This document shows positions 13,047-24,552 of a stretch of 64,000 nt of DNA, piece after piece (position 1 is the first letter of the stretch; the number at the start of each line of letters is the position of its first letter). The DNA comes from Albifimbria verrucaria (Eukaryota; Ascomycota; Sordariomycetes; Hypocreales; Stachybotryaceae). Location: contig JAHREC010000011.1 of the NCBI GenBank assembly GCA_020081605.1, forward strand, positions 2,976,001-3,040,000. Reading direction: 5' to 3'. A program made the position numbers and the translations under genes. The notes beneath the pieces were generated by a model. The model saw only the letters and a program-made list of their open reading frames with translations. It searched no databases and was not told the origin of the DNA.

Positions 13047-13064
13047 ACTACTGTATACAGTAGT
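13047..13064. repeat. 18-bp perfect palindrome
   Basis: ACTACTGTATACAGTAGT reads identically on both strands. It lies 16 bases downstream of the transaldolase stop codon (gene on the minus strand) and shares the TACTGTA core with the cluster at 12904-12931. It could form a hairpin in the 3' UTR of the transaldolase mRNA. Confidence 0.75.
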
Positions 13065-13079
13065 ATTAGTGAGGCAAAT

Positions 13080-14398
13080 CTAATTCATGTAGCTTCCGAC
13101 CAGGTCGTGAAGCCTTTCTTGAAAATCACAAAAATAGTTGATAGCCTGCACGATCTTGCCTTGGTTCGTCCCAAACCCACTTCTGGTAAACGCCAGCTTC
13201 CACGTACTCTCGTGTCGAACAATTCCATCGTAGTCAATGGTTTCCCAGCTTTTCTCGCGAGGGCCCTGGGCAAAATATTCGCCTAATTCTCCCTTCAAAA
13301 TCCCAGCGTCACGCGTCGCCAACTCCTTGAGCAGTCCAGGAGAGATGGTGATATGTTGGATACCCGCAAGCTGCATGACTTCGTCAACGGATGTTAAGGA
13401 AGCTGCAAGCACTTTTGTTCTGTATTTGCGGCTCAGATAGAAGGCTTGGGCTTCACGGCAGAAGTCGAACGCCTTGTTTTCATCGACATATCTTTCCCTC
13501 AGTCAGCAAGTGTCCACTGCACGAAATTGTAGATACGGTTGTAAGTACCCTTCTCAAAGTGGACCTTCAGCTCGTTGACGTAGGGCGCGATGTAGGTGCA
13601 TCTTGCATCGGCTGCAAGAGCAGCCTGCTCCATACAAAACATTGTCGTAGCAAGAGTTGCGATATCCCTTTCTTCGAGTGCCCGACATGCTTGTAGACCT
13701 TCCCAGGTCGCCGGTATCTTGATGCACACACGCTTGGGGTCTATAGTTGGCGCAAGGATCTTGAAGATACTGATGATTCCTTCGTTGAGTTAGCACCATA
13801 GATTTCCTTCATCAAGGGCGTTTATAACTTTACTCTCGGCATTTTCTATCGTGCCTTCGGTCGAATAAGACAGCAGCGGGTTGGTCTGGACGTGAATGAA
13901 TCCTGAAAGGTTCGGTATTATGAGGAGTTGGAGTTTGACCATCCAGTGAGAGTTAGACAAGGTGCAAACGGTTCAAGAGCATCTGAGCCAGCATACCAAA
14001 ACATCAACCACCACCTCGTGTCGAGGCACACCCGGAAACAGATTCCAGATTTCCCTCTCAGCATCGCGGATGGACTCTTTTATCAATTCGTCATGATGCA
14101 ACAGCGCCTTTCCTTCAGCTAGCTTGGACAATTCGAAGTAGGCAATGGCCTAGCCGAGGTATCAAGGTCAGCATTAGGGTTCGTATTAAGTGGAAATGGC
14201 GAAAACCATGGATACCTGATTGGAGGTGCAGTCGATGAAAGGCCCAAGTTTGCTCGCGACTTGCAGAGTAGGTCAGTTGTCATTGCCAACGACGAGATAC
14301 TCATATAGCAGGGTTAGGTATCAGCACCAACCTTCAGCATCTAGGGTATCGCAGTCTACTTGCGTGGTTTGGCGCAGCGTATCCAGAAGAGTGGTCAT
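13080..14398 (-). CDS. Transaldolase (fungal paralogue)
   Basis: Transfers a dihydroxyacetone unit between sugar phosphates in the non-oxidative pentose phosphate pathway (cytosol). The ATG at 14398 begins MTTLLDTLRQTTQVDCDTLD. A first intron (GTTGGT ... CTGCAAG) keeps frame to VASKLGPFIDCTSNQ, the conserved N-terminal segment. Later exons give GFIHVQTNPLLSYSTEGTIE, the Schiff-base lysine motif RVCIKIPATWEGLQACRA, LATTMFCMEQAALAA, IAPYVNELKVHFEK, KVLAASLTSVDEVMQLAG and ITISPGLL. At least three further introns are needed; I place none exactly because one junction near 13500 does not keep frame cleanly. The total is about 350-370 residues. The sequence resembles the group of fungal transaldolase paralogues more than the single-exon housekeeping type; that distinction is from memory and unsure. 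Confidence 0.88.
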
Positions 14399-15190
14399 TT
14401 TCACGAGCAGATCTCAACAAATGAAGAATAAAACAAATACTCAATATTGGCCAGATTGAAGAGATGGAATGGAGCGAGGCAATGGCTAGGTTGAGAAGAG
14501 GGAAACATGTCCTACTTCATGTGGGTTAAGAGAGCTAAAAACGAACTATTGATGGGGGAACCACACACGGGTAGCTAAGGTAAGGTATGCATACATGCAT
14601 GCATGCAAGGCATGTAGGTAAGGACTGTACTGTAATTCATTCATTCCCAAGAGTCAAGTTAGTGAGTGATCAGTCATGGGGGTGGACTATGGTTATTCCC
14701 GGGGAGGGGCGACTCAGTTATGCATTATCTTAGCCCAGCCACTGTGCGCGCCATTCATTCATCATGGGTTCTGCGCAAAAACGCTCAGCAGTGGAAAGAG
14801 GGCTGGAAGAGTATCAAAAGCTGCTTTTGCGAGTGCTTTAAGCAACAACCAATAATGGAGTCGATTTTAGCAGCAGAGTACCATACAGCAATGTGATCAA
14901 CCAAGGCCGGTTGGCGATGCCAGCACTTACAGCTCTGGCCTCCAGTGCTCTGTCCCGGTACCACTCACTGAACGCTGGAACGCTGGAACGCTGGATTGGG
15001 TCACCTGACCAGGCACGTGCGAAGCTGCCGGAAGTTCCTTTTCGGGGCCAAACTCCATGCCATCTTCCCAAAATATCTCCAGATTACCCAGGACACCCGC
15101 GAACCCACCAATTCCCACGAGCCTGTGCCTCCGGGAAAGCCCTTTGCGATTCCAGCGGGAGGTCGCCATGTACGTAGTGGCAGGGTGAAT
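14399..15190. other. Divergent promoter region, transaldolase / COX10
   Basis: About 790 bases between the transaldolase start and the chosen COX10 start. It holds a short GCAT microsatellite (about 14587-14606) and one TACTGTA. No convincing gene. The open frame upstream of the COX10 ATG (from 14996) lacks conservation that I can see. Confidence 0.45.
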
Positions 15191-16722
15191 ATGAGGCCTC
15201 CACAGTCCCTCCTCGTTCGCACGGTCGAGCTTCATCGATTCTTCGGCCTGCGCAGCCGGGTCGCTTCGCGGCGATGGCTCGCTTCCGCCGCCACCCTGCA
15301 GGCTCCTCGAGCTAGCTCAAGCTCGCCTCTAGCTTCCTCGGCCTTTTTCCTCTCCAACCGAGCCTTTGACAAGTCGGCCTGTCTCGCATCTCTCCTAGGA
15401 AGCCGCAAGGCTATGGCATCCTCATCTACCACAGCCATCCCTCCGACTACGCCGAGCCTGAACAGCTCCGAAACCCCCAATCGATTGAAAACCTCCCTCC
15501 TCATCGTCGCCGAAAGGCCCTCAAGGCTGCCAACAGCTCCTCTGCTTCTTCCGACCTCACTCTTCCCGACAATGCGTCCTCCATCCTCACCTCAGCAGCA
15601 GCCGCGCAACCTGCCGACTCGTTCCGCCGATATTTTTCATTGTTCCTCTCTCTCACAAAGCCTCGGTTGACGGTTTTGGTTGTTCTCTCTGCCATGGCGT
15701 CCTACGCCCTGTATCCCGTCCCCGAGATGCTGGCCCCGAGTATGACAGAGACCCCGAGTCTCAGTCCTTTGACCCTCACCTTCTTAACCATCGGTACTGC
15801 TCTCTGCTCTGGCAGTGCCAACGCCCTTAACATGCTATACGAGCCATCCACAGATGCAAAGATGTCGAGGACGAGGAATAGACCCCTCGTCCGCCGCCTC
15901 GTCTCCAACCGCAGCGCTTTCCTCTTCGCCGTCATCTCCGGCGCTACCGGTGTCGCCGCTCTTTACTTCGGTGTAAACCCCACCGTCTCAGGCTTAGGTC
16001 TTGCCAACATTGTCTTATATGCCGGAGTTTATACACCCTTGAAGGCTTTCACTGTCTTCAATACCTGGATCGGTGCTGTGGTTGGCGGCATTCCTCCTTT
16101 GATGGGCTGGGCTGCCGCCGCGGGCGAAGTGGCGACGAAGGACGGATCATGGCGAGAGCTTCTGTTTGCAAGTGATGGTTCATCCATTGGAGGCTGGCTC
16201 CTTGGAGGGCTCCTCTTCGCCTGGCAGTTCCCGCACTTCATGGCATTGAGCTGGTCCATTCGCGAAGAATACAAGGCAGCTGGCTTGCGCATGCTCGCCT
16301 GGACGAATCCCGCGCGCAATGCCCGCGTCGCGCTACGCTACAGTATAGCATTCGTACCACTCTGTCTTGGCTTGTGCGCTGCGGGCGTGACGGATTGGTC
16401 CTTTGCGCTCACCAGCTTACCCATTAATTTGTGGCTTGTGCGGGAATCCATACGCTTCTGGAAATTTGAAGGTCACAAAGGCAGTGCTCGCGGTCTATTC
16501 TGGGCCAGCGTCTGGCACCTTCCAGGTGTTATGATCCTAGCTCTACTTCACAAGAAAGGCATGTGGAGCCGCGCGTGGCGGAGCATATTTGGTGACGCCG
16601 GAGATATGGATGGTGAGTGGGAGGATGAGGAGCTGGAGGAGGTAAATGGCATTTCAGTCATCATTGCTCCTACTACAACTCCTGGAGAGAAGCCGGCTGC
16701 AGCGAAGCTGGTGCGCTCCTAG
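15191..16722 (+). CDS. COX10: Protohaem IX farnesyltransferase (haem O synthase), mitochondrial
   Basis: Farnesylates haem B to haem O for cytochrome c oxidase assembly in the mitochondrial inner membrane. I chose the ATG at 15191 (MRPPQSLLVRTVELHRF) because it opens an Arg/Ser-rich, acid-poor leader typical of mitochondrial import. The UbiA-type core starts at FLSLTKPRLTVLVVLSAMAS and carries the polyprenyl-diphosphate motif NALNMLYEPSTDAKMSRTRN, followed by RPLVRRL, and the family segment GGLLFAWQFPHFMALSW. Several hydrophobic helices follow to the stop at 16722. About 510 residues, normal for a fungal Cox10. The leader and core are in different frames: one more C in the C5 run at 15474-15478 would join them (TPQSIENLPPHRRRKALKAA). 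No intron is needed. COX10 is required for respiration, so the break is probably a sequence error. Confidence 0.93.
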
Positions 16723-17402
16723 GATATGATTTTTTCTTTTCTTGTATAACTATGTACAGTGGCGAAGTAAAGCGCCCGTCAACTCCATCATACCCTGAGG
16801 CGTCATGGTTTGAAACAGAGTTAGATTTCTTACTATGTGTAATTTTATAACCAAAGGTCGGTTGGTTTAAACACTTCTGCACGCTGTATGAGACGGCGAG
16901 AACTGGGAGGATATTTCAAAGAACAGTCATATTGCATCATCTCACTGAGCTCTCAACCTGGCAGCTCCTTCCAACTCAAACCATGGGTAACTCTATCATC
17001 TATTATACAAGACAATCCTCTGCCGCCGCCCGTTTTCCTAGCTCAGCCAAGCTGCAACGGTTTTCAAATCAAGAAACCAGTGTAAAACTCTTCCTCTTTC
17101 GCCGTACGCCGTTGTAAACAAGACCTAAGAGAATGCCAACAAAAGGAAGGACATGCTCATGTAAGAGATGAGCTGAGGTGTCGAAGCCGCTGAACCAGCT
17201 GCTGGACAAACAATCCCGAAACGCCTGCCCGCAATGCTTGCCTAGAGCATGCAGGGATGCTAATAATGAGGGACAATTATAAGGAGGGTGTGACTCAAAT
17301 AAAAGGTCGTATGGATAGAGCGAATGAAGAGAAGTATAAGAAAGGGTAAAGAAGAAGGTAGCGTTAAGGAAAGACTGGGTTAACATGCACCTTGTCCCCA
17401 GC
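16723..17402. other. Convergent 3' intergenic region, COX10 / Myb gene
   Basis: About 680 bases containing the 3' ends of two convergent genes. I see no coding signal on either strand. Confidence 0.5.
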
Positions 17403-18474
17403 TCAGACGCCATGGCCGCCGGGCCTGTTGATTATGGACTCGATGCCCATGTCCACGCTGGACTGGCGCTGATCATGGAGATAGGGACTGCTGCTCTGGC
17501 TGGTACCGTGGGGGAGTAACGGTGGTGGCTGGCGGAAGAGCTCACGCTCGATGAGTAGCCGTGGTAGCCGCCGCCGGTATAGCCCGTCATGGCATAGCCA
17601 GGGTGGCCAGCTCCCGCGTAGGCCTGCATCTGGGCGTGGTGAGCATGGGGGTGGAGGTGCTGGTGGTGAGGGTGGTAGCCGGAGGCGGACGAGGCCGAGT
17701 GCGGGCCGGAGGGCTCGTCTCAGGACTACTGTAGGATGCGTCTAGTTCATCAACAGGAGTCAGGCCGATGCCGGAAATGCCGCTGTCGTCGTCATACCCT
17801 GAAAGAGAAGCACCAGCCTCGAGCCTGTCACGGCGCGAGGCGGCGCGGGCAGCGCTCTGCAAATTCTTGAGACCGTTGGACATGCACTATTCAAAGCGAG
17901 AATAGAGTCAGCGACACGGAAGCTACACAAAAGGGGCGGGAAAGAAGAGGCTCACCTTCTGCTCCACAACATTCCACTTCTCACCAGTGCGTGCCGCCAA
18001 TCCGCTCCAGATCTCCTTTCGCATGCCCATGTACTCCTTGGCCAGACGCTGCATCTTGCGGTTATCCCAGTCATCAGCGCCCTTGCGCTCCATGAGGCGC
18101 TCGTGACGCTTGCGGCAGGCGTTACCAGTCTTGGTAGGGAAGTACGTCTCCTTGATCTGGGCCCAATTCAAGCCCTGCATACGAGCGGCGAGAAGCTGCT
18201 GGTCATCCGCAGGGGTCCATGCCCCAGAGCTTGCGCGGTGCTGGGCTGGAGGCAAGGACACCGGTGGTGCGGCGGAGCTGGGAGGGTATGCGTCGTAGGT
18301 AGGCTGCTGCTGAGGGATAGCCATGGTGGATGGGCCGGCGGAGGAGGCCAGAGCATAGTAGTTGGCGGGCATAGGCATGCGTTGCTGGGTGTACATGGGA
18401 GACGGGGCAAGAGAGACAGGGATGTTTGGGTAGCGGCCCTGGGAGCCGCTGGTGTTCCTCGAGTGCTTAGGCAT
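17403..18474 (-). CDS. Myb/SANT-like DNA-binding protein
   Basis: Probable transcription regulator. The ATG at 18474 begins MPKHSRNTSGSQGRYPNIP and leads into a Pro/Gln/Tyr-rich low-complexity arm. The Myb/SANT repeat follows (WTPADDQQLLAARMQGLNWA, then IKETYFPTKTGNACRKRHER), with a second helical segment (MGMRKEIWSGLAARTGEKWN). A 69-nt intron at 17955-17887 (GTGAGC donor, AATAG acceptor) joins EQK to CMSNGLKNLQSAARAASRRD. The tail is His/Tyr/Gly-rich and ends SVDMGIESIINRPGGHGV at 17403. That end is reached only after restoring one C in the run at 17510-17514. About 334 residues. The target genes are unknown. The upstream 2.4 kb without genes suggests a long leader or promoter. Confidence 0.82.
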
Positions 18475-20933
18475 GGTGATGTTGGCGTAGCGTGGGTTGG
18501 TGTAAGTGAAGGTGCAGTCCGTTGTGGTTGGAGAGGGTTGCGTGGTATGACGAAGCGCCGAGGGGCCTGCCTCTGGCGATGAAAGAACGAATCAACCGAT
18601 TAGGGATTATGGAGTGTCCAGTGGTCCTCCGTGGGAGACCAAGGTGGAGGATTGATTGATAGGAAATGGATGACAGATGGATACAGCGATAAAACGATGT
18701 GGAGAAGTCAAGTGCCTTGGCCCGGACAGATAGGAAAGTAAAGATGGGAAAGGGAAAAGGAAAGAGTAAGGAAATGAGACAAGGAAAGCGGTTGAATGGT
18801 GGTGAATGAAAGCAAACTGTAAGATTAGGGAATCCAGACGGCCTCAAAGCAGGACATGGAGCTTCTTTAAGTTGAGGGACTGGATGTCAAGGATCGTGAG
18901 GGAAAAGGAGAGACGACAGCCAGTATGGCAATGGGCGGCTACGGAGATGAAACAAGACATGTCAACGACGTGGGTATCTGAAACGGAGAGTCTGTAGCTG
19001 TAGGGTCGAGTGCGGCAAGAATGAAGCAACGATATTGGCCAGGCAGGCGTTTATCTGGGGAACGCGGGCGGTTAGCAAGCGTCTCGGTAGGGCGGCTACC
19101 AAGATGCGAATGCGTGCCGGGGGCTTTGACAATGGGGTGGGAAGGGCATGGTGGAGGATGTGGAGGACGAGGAAGACGAGCAAGGGGCATGGGAGGAGAT
19201 GGGAGGAAATCTCGTCAACACTGGCCGAAAGAAGGCAGGCTGGCGGTAAACAGAGCGGGAGGAGGGAGTTTGAGAATGGGGCCAAATGGAGCGTCGACAT
19301 GCAGGACGCGAGGTTCTGCGGCAGCTTGGCCGACGAGATTGGAAAAGGTAAACATGTGGCGTGCGTCTGGAACAAACGCAGGTTGGGGCGTGGGAGTTGT
19401 GAAGCATCTAGAAGGGGAGGGCATGACGTCAAGCGAAGGGAGGGCATTCGTTACCGACAAGGCGGTCCAGCTGGGAGAGATATGGCACGGCGGTAAAGGA
19501 AATGAAGCGAGGGTCGGTGCATGGCAGAGACGCTGGGAGAAGCGGGCGTCTCGAGGCTGGGTGGACCCCAATAGGAGAAGCGGCAGTCAAAGTCCAAGCC
19601 AGTGACGGAGGGCATTGCGAGGCAGTGGCTCTGGAGCGCGTCAAGGCAAGGGACCATTGTTGTTTGTCGGTGCGAATGAAGATGAAGATGGGTGGTGGAC
19701 TGGACGGAAGGATTCAGCACGACGGCGGATATCGATTGGAGGTGAATCTGCATCGGGTCATGCACATGCGGGCTGGGCGGCCGTGATTGGCCGGTTGGAG
19801 GGTTCGTGGAGGCGCGCGTCTACTTTATCTCAGCCTAGTCCCGATCCAGGTCTAGCCTCTCCTAAATCGGGCTCTCGAACCGCCAAGGCTGCGCCCCATG
19901 ATTGGCCAGCTCTTCAACGGTTTCCCAAACCGGCAGCGAGGCTAACCAACAAACAAAGTCTGCAATCTGCGCATCCTCAGACGAACAACCGAGCCCTTGT
20001 TCAGCCAAGCAAGCGTTTGATGCAAGCGAGCGCTTGCCCAAGGGCCTCCAGGCGTGGCCGCATGGAAAGCGCAGTTTATGAAGCGCTCGTCGTGTTTGAG
20101 CTTCTAGGGCTGCTGCCAACTGCATAAGTACGATAAGAGCCAGGCATGGAAGCGGTCGGGGGACGTGAACCGGCATTTTCCACCATCTTGGGCGGAGCGC
20201 CGCCGCGAGCCACCCTGTTCGTGTCTGATGCCAAAAATGCCATCATGGTAGCTACCGCCATCTCTTTGGGGACGGCGGCTGGAGTGGCCATGGGGTAGAA
20301 CGTACAAGATCAATGAGGCCTTGCAGGCTGCGGATGGCTGTGTCACAGCTGAACACAGTCGATGCAATGGTTCCATTTCTTCCAAAAATCACTCGAGTTC
20401 GGGTTGAAAATCGTCCTGTCCTAATGGGAAGGTTCGTTAAAGCATTCGTGGTCCTTGATTTGAACATGTCAACCAATTCGTGTGTTGCAACCTGCTAAGT
20501 TCTCACTCTCTCTCTCTTCAAAAATTACTACTGCCCCAGACCGGCAAATCACCGAGCCCAATCGATATGAAATTATCGTGCAGGAAATACCGTCTTGCCC
20601 CTGAATGTAAAAGGCTCGCAATAAAACTACATCAAAATGAAGACTCACTTTGGCCCTTCTGGCGAGTCCTTAACCTCCCTCTCTTCTCCTGCTACCCTGC
20701 ACCTGGCATCACCCTGGACGAAAAGAACCCCCCTCCTTCTATCGATGTTTAGCCGCTTCTTGTCGCATGACCAGGTAGGCTAAACCCTCAGTTCAGCTGG
20801 GGTTATAGGGGATGCCTAGGGAAAATCCTGAAAATCCTGAAATTTCCCGTAGCAGAGTAACTAACCCGAAACTTGACATCTGTTGGTACATATTACATTT
20901 CTAAGCTTTTTTAAGTATTGCTCTGCCGTGAAC
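18475..20933. other. Long intergenic region upstream of the Myb and ANK-HET genes
   Basis: About 2.46 kb. The first 1.3 kb next to the Myb start is strand-biased (purine-rich on +, so pyrimidine-rich on the Myb sense strand), as expected for a long 5' leader and promoter. Many overlapping ORFs on both strands here are GC-driven and show no family signature. The right half (20.1-20.9 kb) is unremarkable. Confidence 0.4.
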
Positions 20934-23900
20934 ATGCGGCGTCTCTTCGATAGGATTACGCAAGATAAGCGGAAAGGGAAGGCCACGACCCCACCGGCCG
21001 GCTCCGTTTCCGTCTCATCCAACTCCACATCCAACCCAACTCCCGGAACGCCACAGTCGTCTGCTACGCCGTCCTCTTCTCCGTTGGGGTCGGCACCGGT
21101 CCGGCCTACGCCGCAAGCAACCGTTTTCACGCCATCCCGCTTCGTACTTCCTGTCCGACCAACGCAAGGTCCCGAGGACCTATGTAGGGCCGCTTCCGAT
21201 GGTGATATCCAGGCGGTCGAAAGCTTGCTTGATGCTGGAATCCCCGTTGCTTCCCCAATGCAAGAGGATTCACACCCTTGCACCTTGCTGTGCAGCAGGG
21301 CCATGAGGATGTCGTGATTTGCCTGCTCTCAAGAGGAGCCTCGGTCTCTGCTCTAAGACCAGGGAATCTCCAACCACTCCATCTGGCGGTTGCGGCCCAC
21401 GATGCCCGCCTTACCCGCCTCCTGATTTCCCGCGGTGCTGAGTTAGAGTCTGCGCCTACTGGAGCAACGCCCTTCCATCTAGCCGTCTCCAGTGGCTGTA
21501 AGGAGGTCCTTGATGTCCTTCTCAAGCTCGGCGCCAACCCCATGCCACAATCTCAGGCGCCGCCGGTACCGGTGAAACAGCCGTTCATATGGCCGTGGCG
21601 GCTTGGAAAGATGAGGTGTTACCACAGCTGATTGCGGCTGGTCTCGACGTCAATGCTGCCGGGACCAATCCACCCGGACAGACTTCTTTGCATATCGCTG
21701 CTTGGTACGGCTACGAGAGTGCAGCTCGTATACTCTTAGATGCGGGAGCCAATGTCAACGCTCGCTATGAAGACGGAATGACCGCACTACACATGGCCGC
21801 CAAGTATGACCAAGTTTCCCTGTGTGAGCTGCTCCTGGAACATGGCGCCGATATCACCGCCGCCACCTCTCACGGAGACACTGCGCTATGCACCGCCGCC
21901 ACATATGGGAAAAAGCGTGCCGCTGAGTTCTTGGTCGATAGGAGCTTCCATCTTCTCAAGCCGCAACAGAAGGGTCGCGTGCTAATTTTGGGTGCCGGGG
22001 TGGATGGGTGGACGTTGTGGAACTGCTACTAGAAAAAGGATTCGAAGTGAACCAGCCCGAGGTGCAGGGTATCACAGCTCTAGATGTGGCCGCCATCTAC
22101 TCTCATGAGAATGTCATTGTTTATTTGATGAAGAATGGTGCTAACCCGGACTTTTTCGCTGGCCACCCCGGCATTCGGCGCAGCTTGCTGGTGCTACGAA
22201 TCGTGAGCGCATCGTTGCTATACTAACTGGAGCGATACCACTTTCTAGTGTTGAAAATCCTCGACCTGCTCCAGGATCTCTTGCAAGCAAAACTATCGGA
22301 AGCACGGGTATTGACCCCATATCTTTGGCTTGGAGCATGTCATTGACCGAGACACTTACATCGCGTCGGCGCATTATGGCGAACCCAACGCCTGGCGGAT
22401 TCCCAGCACAATGCTCAGTATGTCAAGATCTTGACTTCCGAAGGGTGTCCCAAAGGACGCCGAGGTCATCCATTGGGTTCTTCAGGGTAACAGAGCCGAA
22501 GCGGCTGCTCGAGGCTGCTCAGGATGTATTGTGATTCTGCATGTATTGCAGAAACTCGCAGAGCTTCATGGGGAGAGCCTCGCATCTTGGAAGACAGGGA
22601 CTGAACCCACCCAATTGTTATCTATGGTGCATGGGGCCCATTGTATGTGTCCAGCGGTAAAGGAACTCTTGGTTCGCAATCTACTGTCCGTGCTGAAATA
22701 TTCTCAAACCCCGGTAAGCCCCAGTTTTCTTCATTGACATTCCAAGATGAATACTGAAATGGCCAAGAAAACCCGATAGCTTGGCCTGTGGTCGGCACGG
22801 CTAGGGACGTTCCGTCAGGCCCATGGTCAGATCACAGAATGAAAACAGTCCGTGGGCTGCTTGAGACTTGTGTGAACACCCATAAGACTTGCAATTACAA
22901 GGAGGGCATCCTGCCCACACGGGTTATTGATGTCGGGTCTGATACTCAATCTCCATTCCTATATATCACAAACCAGGAGACAGGACGGTATGTGACTTTG
23001 AGTCATTGTTGGGGTGGTTCGAGCCCGATAACCACAACACTTGCGACCATTGAAGAGCGTACAATGGGTATCATGGTTGACACACTCCCTAAGACATTCC
23101 ACGATGCGGTTCTTATCACCAGAAGTCTCGGTGTTCGATACATGTGGATTGACTCTCTCTGTATCATCCAGGATAGCTGGGAGGACTGGGAAAGGGAAGC
23201 TCTCAACATGAGCGCCATTTATGAGAATGGTTACGTTATGATTGCTGCGGAAGGTTCAGACAACTGCCATGGAGGATGCTTCCCTTTTCAGGGCGGTAAA
23301 GAGGCCAAGACTTTCACCACTGCCGTATCAGGCCCCGGTGGCAGGAGCTCAAAGGTTTATTTTAGGCTTACCAATTTGCTGAGCGACAATCGAGGCGAAA
23401 TCTGTCATAGGCTGCACAGTCCTCAAGGCGGTTTCCAGCCTAATGCTTTAGACACGCGCGGCTGGACCTTACAGGAGCGCATACTAGCTCCACGAACGCT
23501 CCACTTTGGTAAGATTGAGGTGGGCTGGGAGTGTGCTGGAGGAAGGGCGTGTGAATGCCAGACAGTACAGACGCAGACTGATACCGACTCGCGGTTCAAA
23601 GCACGGTTGATCCACCACAATAGAGGACCCGCCGCCCCGGGTGGCACTTTAGCTCAAGATTTTGTGGGGAGCGCTGGATATGGAGCAACATCGTCGACGA
23701 ATTCACCCATCGCAACCTCACACAGCCTAAGGACCTTCTCCCAGCATTGTCAGGATTAGCCAAAAGGATGTCCAACGCAGCGGAAAATGACTATGTCTGT
23801 GGCATGTGGCGGGATAGGTTACCAGCTTTCTTATTCTGGAAACCCGACTATTCTCATATCAAAGCTCATGATATTCACAACGCTCCAAGAAGACACCAGG

Positions 23901-24552
23901 ATGGCTATTACGCACCCACGTGGTCTTGGGCATCTGTAATCTCTCCAGTGATATTCGTCGGGTTACAGGATCAGGTACCTATGGGGGCTGGGTCCGGGAA
24001 TATATGGAAGAGGCCGTATCCCATCAGTAAGGGAGAGAAAAGCTGGGACGGACAAAAGGGACCCAGTTTGCTGAAAGTTGTGGATGTCAATACGGTTAAA
24101 TCCGGACTGAACCCATTCGGCCCCGTCCAGGATGCTTTTTGACAGTACACGGCTTTGTAGCTGAGGCCCGCCTTGAGGGCAAGGAGAAGGACTTACCCCA
24201 ACAAGGGTCAAGTAACGGAGGCCTTCTCATCGGTAGTAAAAACGCCCCAAATGCTCCTCATGCCGATTTCGAGCCAGACGTTCCAGACGAGGAAGCCGAA
24301 GCTAGCATAGGTGATCAGCTGTACCTTCTCTACCTGCAGGAAACCGAAACATCAGAGGAGGGCATGAGAAATCTTCCAAACGGTAAGCTCGAAGGACTTT
24401 CAAGAATTGCTTCTGGTAGTGGGCTAGTGTTGAAAGCGGTAGCGGGAGGCGATGGAACTTACACTCGAGTTGGCACATTTAGATTCCAGGGAGCAGCAAA
24501 TTGGGAATCGTGGAGAGCGGAACGAGCGGAAAGGACAATGACCTTGGTGTGA
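20934..24552 (+). CDS. Ankyrin-repeat / HET-domain fusion protein
   Basis: A candidate heterokaryon-incompatibility (non-self recognition) protein of about 1,200 residues. The ATG at 20934 begins MRRLFDRITQDKRKGK. After a Ser/Thr/Pro linker come about six to eight ankyrin repeats, for example TPLHLAVQQGHEDVVICLLS, TSLHIAAWYGYESAARILLD, TALHMAAKYDQVSLCELLLE and ITALDVAAIYSHENVIVYLM. The Cys-rich pre-HET segment follows (CSVCQDLDF ... GCSGCIVI near 22410-22540), then the HET domain: YVTLSHCWGG, LPKTFHDAVLITRSLGVRYM and WIDSLCIIQDSWEDWEREAL. Typical HET C-terminal pieces follow (DTRGWTLQERILAPRTLHFG, YYAPTWSWASV, RVGTFRFQG). Frame breaks occur at C4 21253-21256, C4 21538-21541, near 22000, near 22180 and several later points. 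Genes of this class are often pseudogenes, but the same errors affect housekeeping neighbours, so intactness cannot be judged. Confidence 0.85.

Larger units (their letters stand above)
12510..13079. other. Intergenic region with palindromic TACTGTA cluster
   Basis: About 570 bases between the zinc-finger gene start and the transaldolase stop. No ORF. It is AT-rich and holds at least six copies of TACTGTA/TACAGTA, including overlapping palindromes at 12904-12931 and an 18-bp perfect palindrome at 13047-13064. Confidence 0.6.

Noticed and set aside
19021..20127. Several 100-190 residue ORFs on both strands upstream of the Myb gene
   Set aside because: All are GC-driven, overlap in opposite directions and show no domain signal; they fit a leader or promoter region.
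20934..24552. Calling the ANK-HET gene a pseudogene because of its many frame breaks
   Set aside because: The same kind and density of breaks occur in COX10, PIG-S and MSH6, so the breaks do not separate decay from sequence error.
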